The notes: generated by a model not told the origin, from the letters alone. A stretch of 64,000 nt of DNA from Bacteroides ihuae (GCF_900104585.1 NZ_FNVX01000004.1:992001-1056000), one strand, 5' to 3'. Counted from the first letter of the stretch, positions 44,053 through 54,780 are shown. Program-made: numbers and translations.

Positions 44053-46197
44053 TTACTCTCCCATCAATATTTCCAGAATCTGACCAGCAGCTTTGGCAAC
44101 GGGAGTACCCGGGCCAAAGATAGCAGCCACACCTGCTTTATAAAGGAAATCATAATCTTGTGCAGGAATTACACCACCGGCAATCACTAGGATGTCTTCA
44201 CGACCAAGCTTCTTCAATTCTTCCATGATCTGAGGAATCAATGTCTTGTGTCCTGCAGCCAGTGAAGAAACACCAACTACGTGAACGTCGTTTTCAACAG
44301 CTTCGCGAGCAGCCTCAGCAGGAGTTTGGAACAAAGGTCCCATATCCACATCAAATCCGCAATCAGCATAACCTGTTGCTACTACCTTGGCACCACGGTC
44401 GTGACCGTCTTGTCCCATCTTCGCCACCATAATACGAGGTTGACGTCCCTCTTTCTTGGCAAACTTCTCGGCTAGTTCGCAAGCACGCTTGAAGTCTGCA
44501 TCATTTTTACTTTCTGCTGAATACACGCCTGATATAGTTCTGATTATTGCTTTATAACGTCCTACAATCTTTTCGCAAGCATAAGAGATTTCTCCCAAAG
44601 TAGCGCGAACACGAGCAGCTTCTACAGCCAGTTCCAACAAGTTACCTTCTTTTGTTTCCACACATTTAGTAATGGCTTCAAGGGCTGCTTGTACTTTTGC
44701 ATCGTCACGTTTTTCTTTAAGCTCTTTCAAGCCTTCAATCTGTTCTTTACGAACAGCAGTATTGTCAATATCAAGAATATCGATAGGGGCCTCTTTCTCA
44801 AGACGATACTTGTTCACACCCACAATAGTCTGTGAACCCGAGTCGATACGAGCTTGTGTACGGGCAGCAGCTTCTTCGATACGCATCTTTGGAATACCTG
44901 TCTCGATAGCCTTAGCCATACCACCTAGCTTTTCTACTTCTTCTATCAACTCCCAAGCTTTGTGCGCCAAATCATTTGTCAGGCTCTCTACATAGAACGA
45001 ACCTCCCCACGGGTCTACATTCTTGCAAATGTATGTTTCTTCCTGAATGTATATCTGAGTATTACGGGCAATACGTGCAGAGAAATCGGTTGGCAAAGCA
45101 ATCGCTTCATCAAGCGCATTGGTGTGCAAAGACTGTGTATGTCCCAGTGCAGCAGCCATAGCCTCGATACAAGTACGTCCCACATTATTAAATGGATCTT
45201 GCTCAGTTAGTGACCATCCTGATGTTTGAGAGTGAGTACGCAAAGCCAAAGATTTAGGATTCTTCGGATTGAACTGTTTCACAATCTTAGCCCATAACAT
45301 ACGTGCAGCACGCATCTTAGCTATTTCCATGAAATGGTTTGTACCAATAGCCCAGAAAAAAGACAAACGGGGAGCAAACGCATCGATATCAATACCGGCA
45401 GCAACACCCGCACGCAAATATTCCAAACCATCAGCCAATGTATAAGCCAACTCAATATCAGCCGTAGCACCAGCTTCCTGCATGTGATAACCAGAGATGG
45501 AGATAGAGTTAAACTTAGGCATCTTTTGAGAAGTGTACTCAAAGATATCTGAGATGATCTTCATTGAAAATGCAGGTGGATAGATATAGGTATTACGAAC
45601 CATGAATTCCTTCAGAATATCGTTCTGAATAGTTCCGGCCATTTCGTCTAGTTTAGCACCTTGTTCCAAACCGGCATTAATATAGAATGCCAAGATAGGA
45701 AGTACCGCACCGTTCATCGTCATAGATACAGACATTTTATTCAATGGAATGCCATCGAACAATACTTTCATATTCTCTAAAGAGCAGATAGAAACGCCTG
45801 CTTTACCAACATCACCGACCACACGTTCATGGTCAGGATCATAGCCGCGGTGTGTAGCAAGGTCGAATGCAACAGAAAGACCTTTCTGACCGGAAGCCAG
45901 GTTACGACGATAGAAAGCATTTGATTCTTCGGCAGTAGAGAAACCTGCGTACTGGCGGATAGTCCAGGGACGAAGGGTGTACATCACCGAATAAGGTCCA
46001 CGAAGATAGGGAGGAAGTCCGGCAGCATAATTAAGATGCTCCATTCCCTCAAGATCTTCTTTTGTATAAACAGGCTTCACATCAATGTGTTCCGGAGTTT
46101 TCCAGTCGGCTTTGATACCGTTAGCCTTTTGCCATTCCGCACCATTGATAGGTTGGAATGCAGCATATATATCTAAGTTTTTAAAATTTGGTCGCAT
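44053..46197 (-). CDS. mutB: Methylmalonyl-CoA mutase large (catalytic) subunit
   Basis: A 714-residue B12-dependent mutase of normal length. The N-terminal TIM-barrel domain ([42 protein letters not shown]) is followed by the C-terminal cobalamin-binding domain with the base-off motif DGHDRG (597-602, His599 ligating cobalt) and GVSSLAAGH, then [10 protein letters not shown]. It interconverts succinyl-CoA and methylmalonyl-CoA, the carbon-skeleton step of propionate formation. It lies 16 bp after mutA and is followed by a terminator. Confidence 0.97.
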   Translation of the reverse strand: MRPNFKNLDIYAAFQPINGAEWQKANGIKADWKTPEHIDVKPVYTKEDLEGMEHLNYAAGLPPYLRGPYSVMYTLRPWTIRQYAGFSTAEESNAFYRRNLASGQKGLSVAFDLATHRGYDPDHERVVGDVGKAGVSICSLENMKVLFDGIPLNKMSVSMTMNGAVLPILAFYINAGLEQGAKLDEMAGTIQNDILKEFMVRNTYIYPPAFSMKIISDIFEYTSQKMPKFNSISISGYHMQEAGATADIELAYTLADGLEYLRAGVAAGIDIDAFAPRLSFFWAIGTNHFMEIAKMRAARMLWAKIVKQFNPKNPKSLALRTHSQTSGWSLTEQDPFNNVGRTCIEAMAAALGHTQSLHTNALDEAIALPTDFSARIARNTQIYIQEETYICKNVDPWGGSFYVESLTNDLAHKAWELIEEVEKLGGMAKAIETGIPKMRIEEAAARTQARIDSGSQTIVGVNKYRLEKEAPIDILDIDNTAVRKEQIEGLKELKEKRDDAKVQAALEAITKCVETKEGNLLELAVEAARVRATLGEISYACEKIVGRYKAIIRTISGVYSAESKNDADFKRACELAEKFAKKEGRQPRIMVAKMGQDGHDRGAKVVATGYADCGFDVDMGPLFQTPAEAAREAVENDVHVVGVSSLAAGHKTLIPQIMEELKKLGREDILVIAGGVIPAQDYDFLYKAGVAAIFGPGTPVAKAAGQILEILMGE

Positions 46198-46213
46198 GTT
46201 CTTATTTCCTTTA

Positions 46214-48109
46214 TTATTTCAACAGCTTGGCGTTATATTCTCTCAAAGTTTCGAGTACGTTGACACGAACGTGGATGAAGTTTTCAATTCCTTCCGCTTT
46301 CAGATCGTCCATACAAGCAGGAGACCCCGCAACGATAAACATTGCCCGACCATTTAATGCTTTGAATGCAGGAACAGCGTATTCAATATATTCATCATCA
46401 CTCGAACAAAGAACCACTATATCAGCTTTAGCAGCCATAGCAGCTTCCACGCCAGCCTCAACGGTTTCAAAGCCTAAGTTATCGACTACCTCGTAACCGG
46501 CACATCCCAAAAAGTTGCACGAGAACTGTGCACGAGCTTGGCGCATAGATAAGTTACCAATAGTAAGCATAAAAGCTTTTGGTCGTTTAGCAGCAGCTTC
46601 CGTTTCCATACGTAATGCCTCAAATTGACTAGCAGCACGCTCTAAGCTGATTGTAGCAACATCAGTATGAGGAGCCTCAGCACATCCACAAGTAGCACTT
46701 GCATCTAATGGTTTTTTATCTCCAGCTTTCTCAGAGAAATTAGGATATTGATTGGTACCAAGTAGAACTTCTTTGCGTTGAGCCACTGATTTATGACGCG
46801 CCTTACCTGTTTCATTAATTTCTTTTTGTACCGTTCCAGCTTTCACTGCAGCGTAAAAACCTCCTTCATCTTCTACTTTCAAGAAAATAGCCCATGCTTG
46901 TTGAGCAATAGATACCGTTAGGTTTTCAATATAATAAGAACCGGCAGCAGGATCAACAACCTTATCAAAATGAGATTCTTCTTTAAGCAACAATTGTTGG
47001 TTACGAGCCAAACGTTCAGAGAGCTCGTCTGGTGCTGCATATACTTTATCGAATGGAGTAACCGTCATTGAATCTACACCAGCCAAAGCAGCACTCATCG
47101 CTTCTGTTTGCGTACGAAGCAAGTTTGCATGCGCATCAAATAATGTGAGGTTAAATGAAGTGGTTTCAGCATGAACTTTCATCTTTGCAGCACAACGACA
47201 TTCATCTTCTTTCCCTTTGCTTTCACAATCGCGCAAACATTCAGGATCGTAAGATGCTACGATGTTAGCCCATAACATACGAGCAGCACGGAATTTTGCT
47301 ATTTCAAGGAAGTAGTTAGAACTGATACCAAAATTAAACTTTATCTTTTTAGCTATAATTGTATCAGGGATTCCTGCTTCGGTAAGTTGGCTCATATAAG
47401 CATTTCCCCAAGCCAATGCATAGCCTAATTCTTGAGAAATGTAAGCGCCTGCATTATTCAAAGAAAGAGCATTCACATTCAATACACGATAGCAAGGAAG
47501 TGGCTGAGTCGCTTCGATCAATGCTCTGGCTGTTTGAACCAAGTTGCCTTTTTCTTTCCCGTCAATCAACATTTTGTTGAAGAAGTCAAAATTGATAGAA
47601 CCTTGCAATTTCGCCAAGTCATAATCTTCTTTTTGAAAATAAGCAACCAAAAGCTCTGCCAACTCTACAACATGCCCTTGACACGTAGAGAAGTTCAGTT
47701 CAACGCTCTCAGCGCAAATCCCTTTCAACAAGATTTGAATCGTCTCAGCATTAAGCGATTTTGATTCAATATGGAAAGAAAGAGAATCGATTCCCTTCAT
47801 AAGGATATCCAACGCTTTCTTATTAGCTTCCAGAGGGTCGCTCACTTTGATGTCCTGACGAACCAACCATACGTTGTCTTTCTTAGTGCCTCTTAAATAA
47901 GGGAATTTACCGGGAAGCGCATCAAGCGTTTTTAACTCTTCAATATCTTCCATCCGGTAGAAAGGTTTCACTTTAAACCCTTCATTCGTTTTCCAAACGA
48001 GTTTCTTCTCAAAATCGGCCCCTTTCAGGTCGGCCGTAACTTTCTCCATCCACTTATCCGTAGAAACGGGAGAAAAATCAGAGAAGAGTTTTTCTTTACT
48101 GTCTGCCAT
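46214..48109 (-). CDS. mutA: Methylmalonyl-CoA mutase small subunit
   Basis: A 631-residue paralogue of MutB that forms the alpha-beta dimer. The barrel domain is recognisable ([31 protein letters not shown]). The C-terminal cobalamin-like domain lacks the DxHxxG motif, as expected for the non-catalytic subunit; the equivalent place reads [21 protein letters not shown] Cys-rich insertion ([20 protein letters not shown]) occurs in the central region. The operon start is upstream of this gene (-7 box at 48187-48194). Confidence 0.95.
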   Translation of the reverse strand: MADSKEKLFSDFSPVSTDKWMEKVTADLKGADFEKKLVWKTNEGFKVKPFYRMEDIEELKTLDALPGKFPYLRGTKKDNVWLVRQDIKVSDPLEANKKALDILMKGIDSLSFHIESKSLNAETIQILLKGICAESVELNFSTCQGHVVELAELLVAYFQKEDYDLAKLQGSINFDFFNKMLIDGKEKGNLVQTARALIEATQPLPCYRVLNVNALSLNNAGAYISQELGYALAWGNAYMSQLTEAGIPDTIIAKKIKFNFGISSNYFLEIAKFRAARMLWANIVASYDPECLRDCESKGKEDECRCAAKMKVHAETTSFNLTLFDAHANLLRTQTEAMSAALAGVDSMTVTPFDKVYAAPDELSERLARNQQLLLKEESHFDKVVDPAAGSYYIENLTVSIAQQAWAIFLKVEDEGGFYAAVKAGTVQKEINETGKARHKSVAQRKEVLLGTNQYPNFSEKAGDKKPLDASATCGCAEAPHTDVATISLERAASQFEALRMETEAAAKRPKAFMLTIGNLSMRQARAQFSCNFLGCAGYEVVDNLGFETVEAGVEAAMAAKADIVVLCSSDDEYIEYAVPAFKALNGRAMFIVAGSPACMDDLKAEGIENFIHVRVNVLETLREYNAKLLK

Positions 48110-48186
48110 AGTTTATTTGAAATTTAAATATAATAATAGTATATTTATTCTTTTATTGTCTCTTCCTATCAATGTTATAGACCTGC

Positions 48187-48194
48187 AAATATAC
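48187..48194 (-). promoter_or_regulatory. Candidate -7 box of mutA-mutB
   Basis: The minus strand reads TATATTTG, matching TAnnTTTG, 78 bp before the mutA ATG. No convincing -33 box is present. Confidence 0.5.
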
Positions 48195-48225
48195 AGAATA
48201 ACTTAAAACGAGGAGCTTTTTTTTA

Positions 48226-48381
48226 ATGAAAATTGCGACTATAAGCCATCGGCACTATCATATTTCGCTCTTATCAGACCAGAAAATTCAGTATGGAGTG
48301 GCTATCCCACCAAATGAATCTAATAGACTATTAATGAGATTCTTAAAAGACGATATGAAATCCAAATTATCTTCAATTTAA
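48226..48381 (+). other. Doubtful 51-codon frame in the mutA upstream gap
   Basis: An ATG at 48226 opens MKIATISHRHYHISLLSDQK and stops at 48379-48381; the same frame is open again to about 48558 (TPTLFIACAANKKGQLSPF). I recognise neither part. It could be one decayed gene with a single stop, or chance. A 10-bp AT-rich inverted repeat (48387-48396/48414-48423) follows the stop. I see nothing else in 48195-48520. Confidence 0.15.
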
Positions 48382-48520
48382 GAGAAAGCAATAAATTCCT
48401 TCACACCGACCTTATTTATTGCTTGTGCAGCTAATAAAAAAGGACAACTTTCACCCTTTCGTGCACGCAAAGAACAATATGGAAGATATTACTTATGTAG
48501 ATATATTCTAAGGATTGAAA

Positions 48521-49150
48521 CTACAAAGTCAATTTCTTATAGACAAATTCTTGAATGAATTTCGCCGTATCATCGACTCCCAGAACGGAGGAATCAACAC
48601 ACAAATGATAAGTCGCAGCTGCTCCCCATGTTTTATAACTATAGAAATTATAGTACTCTGAGCGCCTTTTATCAGTTTTACTAATTAATTCGTCGGCCTC
48701 TTCTTCGGTAATTTTCCTGTTACTACAAACACGTGCTATTCGATCAGGCAATGCAGCAGAGATAAAGACATCAACATGACAGGGATGATCACGCAAAATA
48801 TAATCGGCGCATCTACCCACAAACAAACACGACTGTTCGGCAGCCAGTTTACGAATTACATCACTTTGCACTTTAAAAAGAGCGTCGTTGCTAAGACAAT
48901 TATTAGAAGGCATTATAGCGTCATTTAAAAAGGGGAAACGCATCCCAAATAACCCCCCAATAATAGATTGCGAAGCTTTTTCATCAGCTTTCTCAAAGAA
49001 ATCCTTGCAAAGCCCACTCTCTTTGGAAGCTAAATTAATCAATTCTTTATCATAAAAAGAGATACCTAGATTAGCCGCTAGCTTCTCTCCAATCTCTCTA
49101 CCGCCGCTACCTAGTTGACGACCAAGATTGATCACATAATTACCATTCAT
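48521..49150 (-). CDS. Cytidylate-kinase-like protein
   Basis: The start is the ATG at 49148-49150 (MNGNYVINLGRQLGSGG); a GTG further up at 49177 overlaps the -7 box and cannot be used. The 209-residue protein has a P-loop of the form GRQLGSGGREIGEKLA, then FYDKELINLASKESG and FVGRCADYILRDHPCHVDVF. This is the cytidylate-kinase-like family (PF13189), common next to transport or metabolic genes in Bacteroidota and distinct from housekeeping Cmk. The substrate is unknown; nucleotide-monophosphate kinase activity is inferred from the fold. Confidence 0.85.
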   Translation of the reverse strand: MNGNYVINLGRQLGSGGREIGEKLAANLGISFYDKELINLASKESGLCKDFFEKADEKASQSIIGGLFGMRFPFLNDAIMPSNNCLSNDALFKVQSDVIRKLAAEQSCLFVGRCADYILRDHPCHVDVFISAALPDRIARVCSNRKITEEEADELISKTDKRRSEYYNFYSYKTWGAAATYHLCVDSSVLGVDDTAKFIQEFVYKKLTL

Positions 49151-49176
49151 AGTATTTCTATCTATTGGTTTTGCCA

Positions 49177-49184
49177 CAAACTTA
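49177..49184 (-). promoter_or_regulatory. -7 box that fixes the start of the kinase-like gene
   Basis: The minus strand reads TAAGTTTG, fitting TAnnTTTG, 26 bp before the ATG at 49150. It rules out the overlapping GTG as start codon. Confidence 0.5.
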
Positions 49185-49272
49185 CAGATTATTTTGGAAA
49201 GAAACGAGCCTTAAGTGTAAAATAGTACAAACAAAAAAATAATTTATTAACTCCATATCTCGCTAAATTCCA

Positions 49273-49280
49273 TATCTTTG
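49273..49280 (+). promoter_or_regulatory. Candidate -7 box of the riboswitch-led carboxylase operon
   Basis: TATCTTTG fits TAnnTTTG. Transcription would start near 49288, so the whole cobalamin aptamer (49310-49470) would be in the leader of about 390 nt before the biotin carboxylase ATG. Confidence 0.5.
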
Positions 49281-49309
49281 CAGCAATAAAGTTCTTTCTC
49301 ATTATTATC

Positions 49310-49470
49310 ATTAAGGTGCCTCCATAAAAAGGAGGAGAATAGGGAACCATGTGAAAATCATGGGCTGTCGCGCAACTGTAAGCACTAGAAGTATTTTGCC
49401 GTATAACGTCCACTATCTTGAAAAGATGGGAAGGATGGCAAAATGATGTTAGCCAGGAGACCTGCCTCAA
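49310..49470 (+). promoter_or_regulatory. Cobalamin (adenosylcobalamin-type) riboswitch aptamer
   Basis: The conserved elements occur in order: GGTGCC (49315-49320), a small hairpin CCTCC/GGAGG, GGGAACC then GTGAAAATCATGGGCTG (49351-49367), CGCAACTGTAAGC in the core, GGGAAGGATGG and the B12 box AGCCAGGAGACCTGCC (49451-49466). This is a complete aptamer on the plus strand. Downstream, 49471-49680 holds no ORF and no standard T-run terminator. A 7-bp hairpin (AATGGAC/GTCCATT, 49642-49663) lies just before the ATG of the biotin carboxylase gene and may belong to a translational switch. Confidence 0.93.
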
Positions 49471-49680
49471 TGCTACTTTGACAATGCTTCGCGATAAAAG
49501 CCTGTGTCAGGAAATATAAGTGCGCCCTTCCTCGCAGGGATAGCTACGTTCCTTTTCCTTTCATTCCCATTCTACACGAACATTCATAAAAAAAAGCGGC
49601 AAAGATCTTTTTAATTTGTTTTTATGTTATTATGTAGAACAAATGGACTATAACGCGTCCATTAACTTAAATAAGTAAAT

Positions 49681-51195
49681 ATGATAAGAAAAATCCTAAT
49701 TGCTAATAGAGGAGAAATCGCAGTCAGAGTAATGCGTTCTTGTTACGAAATGGGCATAAAGTCCGTTGCAGTATACTCAGAAGCAGACAGAACGGCTCGT
49801 CATACCTTGTATGCCGATGAGGCTTATTGCATTGGTCTGGCAGCATCAAAAGATAGCTATCTCAATATAGAAAAAATTATTCAGGTAGCGAAAGAGAATC
49901 AAGTTGATGCAATACATCCCGGATATGGCTTTTTATCGGAAAATGCAGATTTTGCCAGACGATGTAAAGAGGAAAACATCATCTTCATTGGCCCGCAAGC
50001 TGAAACCATGGAAGCAATGGGCGACAAAATATCGGCCCGAATAAAGATGATTGAAGCGGGAGTACCGGTAGTGCCTGGCACACAAAAGAACCTAAAAAGC
50101 ATAGAAGAAGCCATTTCTCTTTGCAAAGAAATAGGATTTCCCATTATGTTAAAAGCCTCTATGGGAGGAGGAGGAAAGGGTATGCGTCTGATACAGAACG
50201 AAAGCGAAGTGGAAGAAGCCTACACAATGGCTAAGTCGGAAGCGTTATCTTCATTTGGAGATGATACAGTATATCTGGAGAAATTCGTCGAAGAACCTCA
50301 TCATATCGAGTTCCAAATTTTGGGCGACAAGCATGGGAATGTAATTCATCTATGTGAACGCGAATGCTCTGTACAACGCCGCAATCAGAAGATTGTAGAA
50401 GAAAGCCCCTCTCCTTTCATGAATGACACACTCAGAGAAGAAATGGGGCAGAAGGCGGTTGCCGCTGCCAAAGCAGTGAACTATGAGGGTGCCGGAACGA
50501 TTGAATTTCTAGTAGATAAAAATCACAATTACTATTTTCTGGAGATGAACACTCGCTTGCAAGTAGAACATCCTATCACAGAAGAGGTTCTCGGCATTGA
50601 TTTGGTAAAAGAACAGATAAAAGTAGCAGATGGACAGAAACTTCATCTCGCCCAAAGTGACATCAAACAACGAGGGCATGCCATCGAGTGCCGAATATGC
50701 GCTGAAGACACAGAACTTAACTTCAGACCATCACCGGGAATCATCCGCCAACTAACAGAACCGAATGGTATTGGTGTTCGCGTTGACAGTTACGTTTACG
50801 AAGGATATGAGATTCCAATATATTATGATCCAATGATTGGTAAACTCATCGTATGGGCCACGACACGTAAATATGCGATTGAACGTATGCGCCGTGTGCT
50901 CAATGAATACAAAATTACCGGAATAAAGACCAACATCAACTACTTAAGGTATGTTATAGATACTTCTGACTTTACAAAAGGGAAGTATAATACTGGCTTT
51001 ATTCCTAAAAACAGTAAACGCTTGCTTAAAGGCGTAACCTCACATAGTGAAGAAGAAGAAAATATTGCTATGATTGCCACTTATATCGATTATCTCATGA
51101 ATCTGGAAGAGAATACTTCTCAACTAGATGCCGATGCCCGTCCAATTAGCCGCTGGCGAGAGTTCGGTTTGCATAAAGGAGTATTAAGAATTTAA
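49681..51195 (+). CDS. pccA: Biotin carboxylase subunit of an acyl-CoA (propionyl-CoA) carboxylase
   Basis: A 504-residue ATP-grasp biotin carboxylase (RKILIANRGEIAVRVMRSC; ATP-binding KASMGGGGKGMR; EMNTRLQVEHPITEEVLGID; C-terminal domain). It is some 50 residues longer than E. coli AccC, with an acidic tail (HSEEEENIAMI) seen in Bacteroidota homologues. It loads CO2 onto biotin. The carrier gene follows after 10 bp and the carboxyltransferase gene thereafter. I infer the propionyl/methylmalonyl-CoA step from the neighbouring mutase genes; acetyl-CoA carboxylation is an alternative. Confidence 0.9.
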   Translation: MIRKILIANRGEIAVRVMRSCYEMGIKSVAVYSEADRTARHTLYADEAYCIGLAASKDSYLNIEKIIQVAKENQVDAIHPGYGFLSENADFARRCKEENIIFIGPQAETMEAMGDKISARIKMIEAGVPVVPGTQKNLKSIEEAISLCKEIGFPIMLKASMGGGGKGMRLIQNESEVEEAYTMAKSEALSSFGDDTVYLEKFVEEPHHIEFQILGDKHGNVIHLCERECSVQRRNQKIVEESPSPFMNDTLREEMGQKAVAAAKAVNYEGAGTIEFLVDKNHNYYFLEMNTRLQVEHPITEEVLGIDLVKEQIKVADGQKLHLAQSDIKQRGHAIECRICAEDTELNFRPSPGIIRQLTEPNGIGVRVDSYVYEGYEIPIYYDPMIGKLIVWATTRKYAIERMRRVLNEYKITGIKTNINYLRYVIDTSDFTKGKYNTGFIPKNSKRLLKGVTSHSEEEENIAMIATYIDYLMNLEENTSQLDADARPISRWREFGLHKGVLRI

Positions 51196-51205
51196 AAACA
51201 AAGCA

Positions 51206-51718
51206 ATGGAAATACATATCGACAATAGAGTTGCTGAAATACAATTGGTTAGCAAAGAGGGTAATAATGTTGTTCTTTCTATTGACGGAAAAGAATTTGT
51301 GGTAGATGTAGTAATGGCTGAGAATGGAGCATGTTCAATCTTACATGACGGTAAATCCTACAATGCACAATTAATCCGACAAGATAAGAGTAAAAAGTAT
51401 CAGATTAATACATTCTCTTCCTCATTTAATGTGGAGATAGTAGATACACAAGCTAAATATCTACAAATGAAAAAGAAGGCAATGGATATGCCGGAAGATA
51501 AAATCACATCACCGATGTCTGGCAAAGTCATTAGCATTCCTGTATCTGAAGGCCAGAGTATCAAGGCCGGCGATGTACTCATTGTAGTAGAAGCAATGAA
51601 AATGCAGAACAATTATAAAGCTTCTTCGGATGGCAAGGTGAAAAATATTTTAGTCAAAGAAGGCGATACCATTAATGGCAACCAAATTCTAATAACACTC
51701 GATTTAAAGAAGGATTAA
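51206..51718 (+). CDS. Biotin carboxyl carrier protein
   Basis: A 170-residue carrier. The C-terminal 75 residues are a biotinyl domain (TSPMSGKVISIPVSEGQSIK; EAMKMQN with the biotinylated Lys132; KEGDTINGNQILITL). The N-terminal 95 residues are a beta-rich adaptor that presumably docks the carrier to the partner enzymes. The gene is 10 bp after the carboxylase and 1 bp before the carboxyltransferase gene. Confidence 0.93.
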   Translation: MEIHIDNRVAEIQLVSKEGNNVVLSIDGKEFVVDVVMAENGACSILHDGKSYNAQLIRQDKSKKYQINTFSSSFNVEIVDTQAKYLQMKKKAMDMPEDKITSPMSGKVISIPVSEGQSIKAGDVLIVVEAMKMQNNYKASSDGKVKNILVKEGDTINGNQILITLDLKKD

Positions 51719-51719
51719 T

Positions 51720-53249
51720 ATGAGTAAGGATAAATACAGTAGTTTTACAGAACTCAATAAACAAGCCGAATTAGGCGGAGGTCTAGGAAAAATAGAAAAA
51801 CAGCATCAAAATGGCAAAATGACAGCCCGCGAACGTATTAATGTCTTATTAGATAAAGACACATTTGTGGAACTGGACAAACTAATGATAAATCACTGTA
51901 CCAACTTTGGCATGGAGAAAAACCGGATAGCCGGAGATGCCATGGTAAGTGGATATGGAAAGATAAATGGCAAATTAACGTTTGTATATGCCTATGACTT
52001 CACTGCTTATGGTGGTTCATTGGGAGCAACAACAGCCAAGAAAATTGTCAAAGTGCAAAAGTTAGCTCTAAAGAATGGCGCACCTATTATTGCACTGAAT
52101 GATTCGGGAGGAGCACGCATACAAGAAGGCATCGAAAGTCTGGACGGATATGCTGAGATCTTTCACCAAAACATCATGGCAAGTGGAGTAATACCACAAA
52201 TATCGGCTATACTTGGGCCTTGTGCGGGTGGCGCTTGCTATTCTCCTGCTCTTACGGACTTTATCTTCATGGTAAAAGAACATAGCCACATGTTTATTAC
52301 CGGACCTGATGTAGTAAAAGCTGTAACGCATGAAGAAATAGACAAAGAAAAGCTTGGAGGAAGCCACACGCACAGCACCCAAAGCGGTGTTACACACTTT
52401 GTTTGTGATACGGAAGAAGAGCTGTTGATGTCTATTCGCGAATTACTAAGTTTCTTGCCATCTAATAATATGGAAGATGCTTCCGCCCGACATACCACTG
52501 ATGATAATCGGCGAGAAGATGAAGAATTGCAACACATCGTGCCCGAGGATCCGGACCAACCATATGATATCAGAAACATTATAGAAGCCGTAGCAGACGA
52601 GCGCTATTTCTTTGAAATCATGCCTGACTTTGCCCGAAACATCGTGATAGGATTTGCTCATTTAGGTGGACGTTCAGTCGGTATTGTAGCAAATCAGCCT
52701 AATTATCTGGCTGGGGTGCTCGATATTAATGCTTCAGATAAGGCAGCACGCTTCATTCGTTTCTGCGATTGCTTCAACATTCCCATCATTACATTTGAAG
52801 ATGTACCGGGGTTCTTGCCGGGTTATACACAAGAGAGTAACGGTATTATCCGCCATGGAGCTAAAATAGTCTATGCATACGCTGAAGCAACTGTTCCTAA
52901 AATAACGGTCATCACACGTAAGGCCTACGGAGGCGCTTATATCGTAATGAACAGTAAACTAACGGGAGCAGATGTAAATTTCGCATATCCTACCGCTGAG
53001 ATAGCTGTTATGGGAGCAGAAGGAGCTATCAACATCTTATATCGTAATGCGGACGAGGATACCAAACTGAAGGAATTAGAAGCTTATCGGGAAAAGTTTG
53101 CCACCCCATATCAGGCGGCTGAACTTGGGAGTATTGATGAGATAATACAACCTAAACAGACACGTATTCGCTTGATACAAGCATTGGAGATGACACAAAA
53201 CAAAGTGCAAACCAACCCACATAAAAAGCATGGAAACATACCTTTATAA
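51720..53249 (+). CDS. pccB: Acyl-CoA (propionyl/methylmalonyl-CoA) carboxyltransferase
   Basis: A 509-residue crotonase-fold carboxyltransferase with the two halves typical of PccB/MmdA: KMTARERINVLLDKDTFVEL, FTAYGGSLGATTAKKIVKVQ, NDSGGARIQEG, GPCAGGACYSPALTDFIFMV in the first; GIVANQPNYLAGVLDINASD, FEDVPGFLPG and ITRKAYGGAYIVMNSK in the second. It moves the carboxyl group between biotin and propionyl-CoA. With MutA/MutB it completes succinyl-CoA to propionyl-CoA conversion. Without MmdB/C membrane subunits here, it is a carboxylase-type rather than a sodium-pumping complex. Its stop is 5 bp from that of the convergent MATE gene. Confidence 0.93.
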   Translation: MSKDKYSSFTELNKQAELGGGLGKIEKQHQNGKMTARERINVLLDKDTFVELDKLMINHCTNFGMEKNRIAGDAMVSGYGKINGKLTFVYAYDFTAYGGSLGATTAKKIVKVQKLALKNGAPIIALNDSGGARIQEGIESLDGYAEIFHQNIMASGVIPQISAILGPCAGGACYSPALTDFIFMVKEHSHMFITGPDVVKAVTHEEIDKEKLGGSHTHSTQSGVTHFVCDTEEELLMSIRELLSFLPSNNMEDASARHTTDDNRREDEELQHIVPEDPDQPYDIRNIIEAVADERYFFEIMPDFARNIVIGFAHLGGRSVGIVANQPNYLAGVLDINASDKAARFIRFCDCFNIPIITFEDVPGFLPGYTQESNGIIRHGAKIVYAYAEATVPKITVITRKAYGGAYIVMNSKLTGADVNFAYPTAEIAVMGAEGAINILYRNADEDTKLKELEAYREKFATPYQAAELGSIDEIIQPKQTRIRLIQALEMTQNKVQTNPHKKHGNIPL

Positions 53250-53254
53250 ATAAG

Positions 53255-54610
53255 TTAAGCTTTCTGCATTGCTTTAAATTTTCGAAATTGGCTCCACAGC
53301 ATAAATCCTGAGACAAGACTTGCTGCAAGATCGGCGCATGGCATACTAGCCCAGACACCTATAGTTCCGAAGAATTGCGGAAGGATAAGCAAGCAAGGTA
53401 TGAGGAAAAGCAGTTGGCGGGTGAGAGAAAGAAAAATCGCCTTACCCGCCATTCCAATACTCTGAAAGAAGTTTGAGGTAACCATCTGAAAGCCCACAAT
53501 AGGGAAAAAGAGGATGATGATTCGTAATCCTTGAGAGGATAAGCGAATAAGTTCTGCATCAGGCGTGAAGATAGAAGTTACCAACTCCGGAATAAACATA
53601 CCCATCAGAAAACCAGCTGTAGTTACAATCGTAGCAGCATAGATCGTTAATTTCAGCACACGAGTTACCCGCGGATATAATTGAGCACCATAGTTATAAC
53701 CTGCTATAGGCTGCATACCTTGATTCAGGCCCATAACTATCATTGCGAAGAGGAAGACCAAGCGATTTACAATACCAAAAGCACCAATAGCCAAATCTCC
53801 TCCGTATCGTTTCAGTCCTTGGTTAATCAAAATAACGATAAAGCAAGAGGCTAAGTTCATCAAGAATGGAGACATGCCGATAGCCAACGAATCGAAAACA
53901 ATCTTCCGCTTTAACCAAAAAATGCCCCGATGAAAATGCAACAGTTCATCTTTATTGGTGAACAATTTGAATTGCCATATTAAAGCAATAACCTGAGCTA
54001 CGACTGTGGCTATAGCAGCACCCTGAATTCCCCAACCAAAGCCAAAGATAAACAACGGATCAAGCGCAGTATTAATAAGTACAGTAGCAATCGTAGCATA
54101 CATGGCTTTTTGCGGATGTCCCGAAGATCGAAGAGTTGCATTTAATCCCAGATAAAGGTGTGTAACAACATTACCTAGTAGAATGACTTTCATATAGTCT
54201 CGCGCATAACCAATCGTATGCTCACTAGCTCCAAAGAAATAGAGAATGGGGTCAAGATAGCACAAAGTAACCACCGAAAAAAGAAGTCCAATAACGACAT
54301 TCAAGACAACAACATTGCCCAGAACTCTCTTAGCTGTATCGTAATCTCTCTGTCCAAGCTTCACAGAAACAAGCGTAGCAGCTCCTGCCCCTACAAGGGA
54401 GCCAAAAGCAGCGGCCAAATTCATCAGCGGAAAAGTCAAGGCTAAACCTGAAATGGCCATTGAACCAACTCCTTGCCCGATAAAAATACTGTCAACCATG
54501 TTATATAAAGAAGATGCAGTCATTGCTATGATAGCAGGAATAGCGTACTGCATCAAAAGTTTTCCGATATTATCGGTGCCCAGCGCAGTCGGAGTTTTTT
54601 GCATTGTCAT
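53255..54610 (-). CDS. MATE-family multidrug/toxin efflux protein
   Basis: The start is the ATG at 54610 (MTMQKTPTALGTDNIGK) or 54604; the longer open frame begins upstream of the -7 box at 54631-54638. The 451-residue protein has 12 predicted membrane segments and the DinF/NorM-like features (LLMQYAIPAIIAMTASSLYN, GQGVGSMAISGLALTFP, SLVGAGAATLVSVKLGQRD, GLNQGMQPIAGYNYGAQ). It exports cationic compounds using Na+ or H+. The substrate is unknown. Confidence 0.9.
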   Translation of the reverse strand: MTMQKTPTALGTDNIGKLLMQYAIPAIIAMTASSLYNMVDSIFIGQGVGSMAISGLALTFPLMNLAAAFGSLVGAGAATLVSVKLGQRDYDTAKRVLGNVVVLNVVIGLLFSVVTLCYLDPILYFFGASEHTIGYARDYMKVILLGNVVTHLYLGLNATLRSSGHPQKAMYATIATVLINTALDPLFIFGFGWGIQGAAIATVVAQVIALIWQFKLFTNKDELLHFHRGIFWLKRKIVFDSLAIGMSPFLMNLASCFIVILINQGLKRYGGDLAIGAFGIVNRLVFLFAMIVMGLNQGMQPIAGYNYGAQLYPRVTRVLKLTIYAATIVTTAGFLMGMFIPELVTSIFTPDAELIRLSSQGLRIIILFFPIVGFQMVTSNFFQSIGMAGKAIFLSLTRQLLFLIPCLLILPQFFGTIGVWASMPCADLAASLVSGFMLWSQFRKFKAMQKA

Positions 54611-54630
54611 ATGTAGTTTTTTTGAGTTTA

Positions 54631-54638
54631 CAAAAGTA
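54631..54638 (-). promoter_or_regulatory. -7 box of the MATE gene
   Basis: The minus strand reads TACTTTTG, 20 bp before the ATG at 54610. No -33 box is seen. Confidence 0.5.
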
Positions 54639-54780
54639 CACATTTTCCGCCACTAGCCGAAATATAAGCCACAAAGAAAAGATTCTTTCACGTAGCCTAT
54701 CGTACTAATTATGCATGCAGCGAAAGGAAGGCTTTCATTAATTAGCATGTAAATCGTGCCATAATATAAGAAATGTTTCG

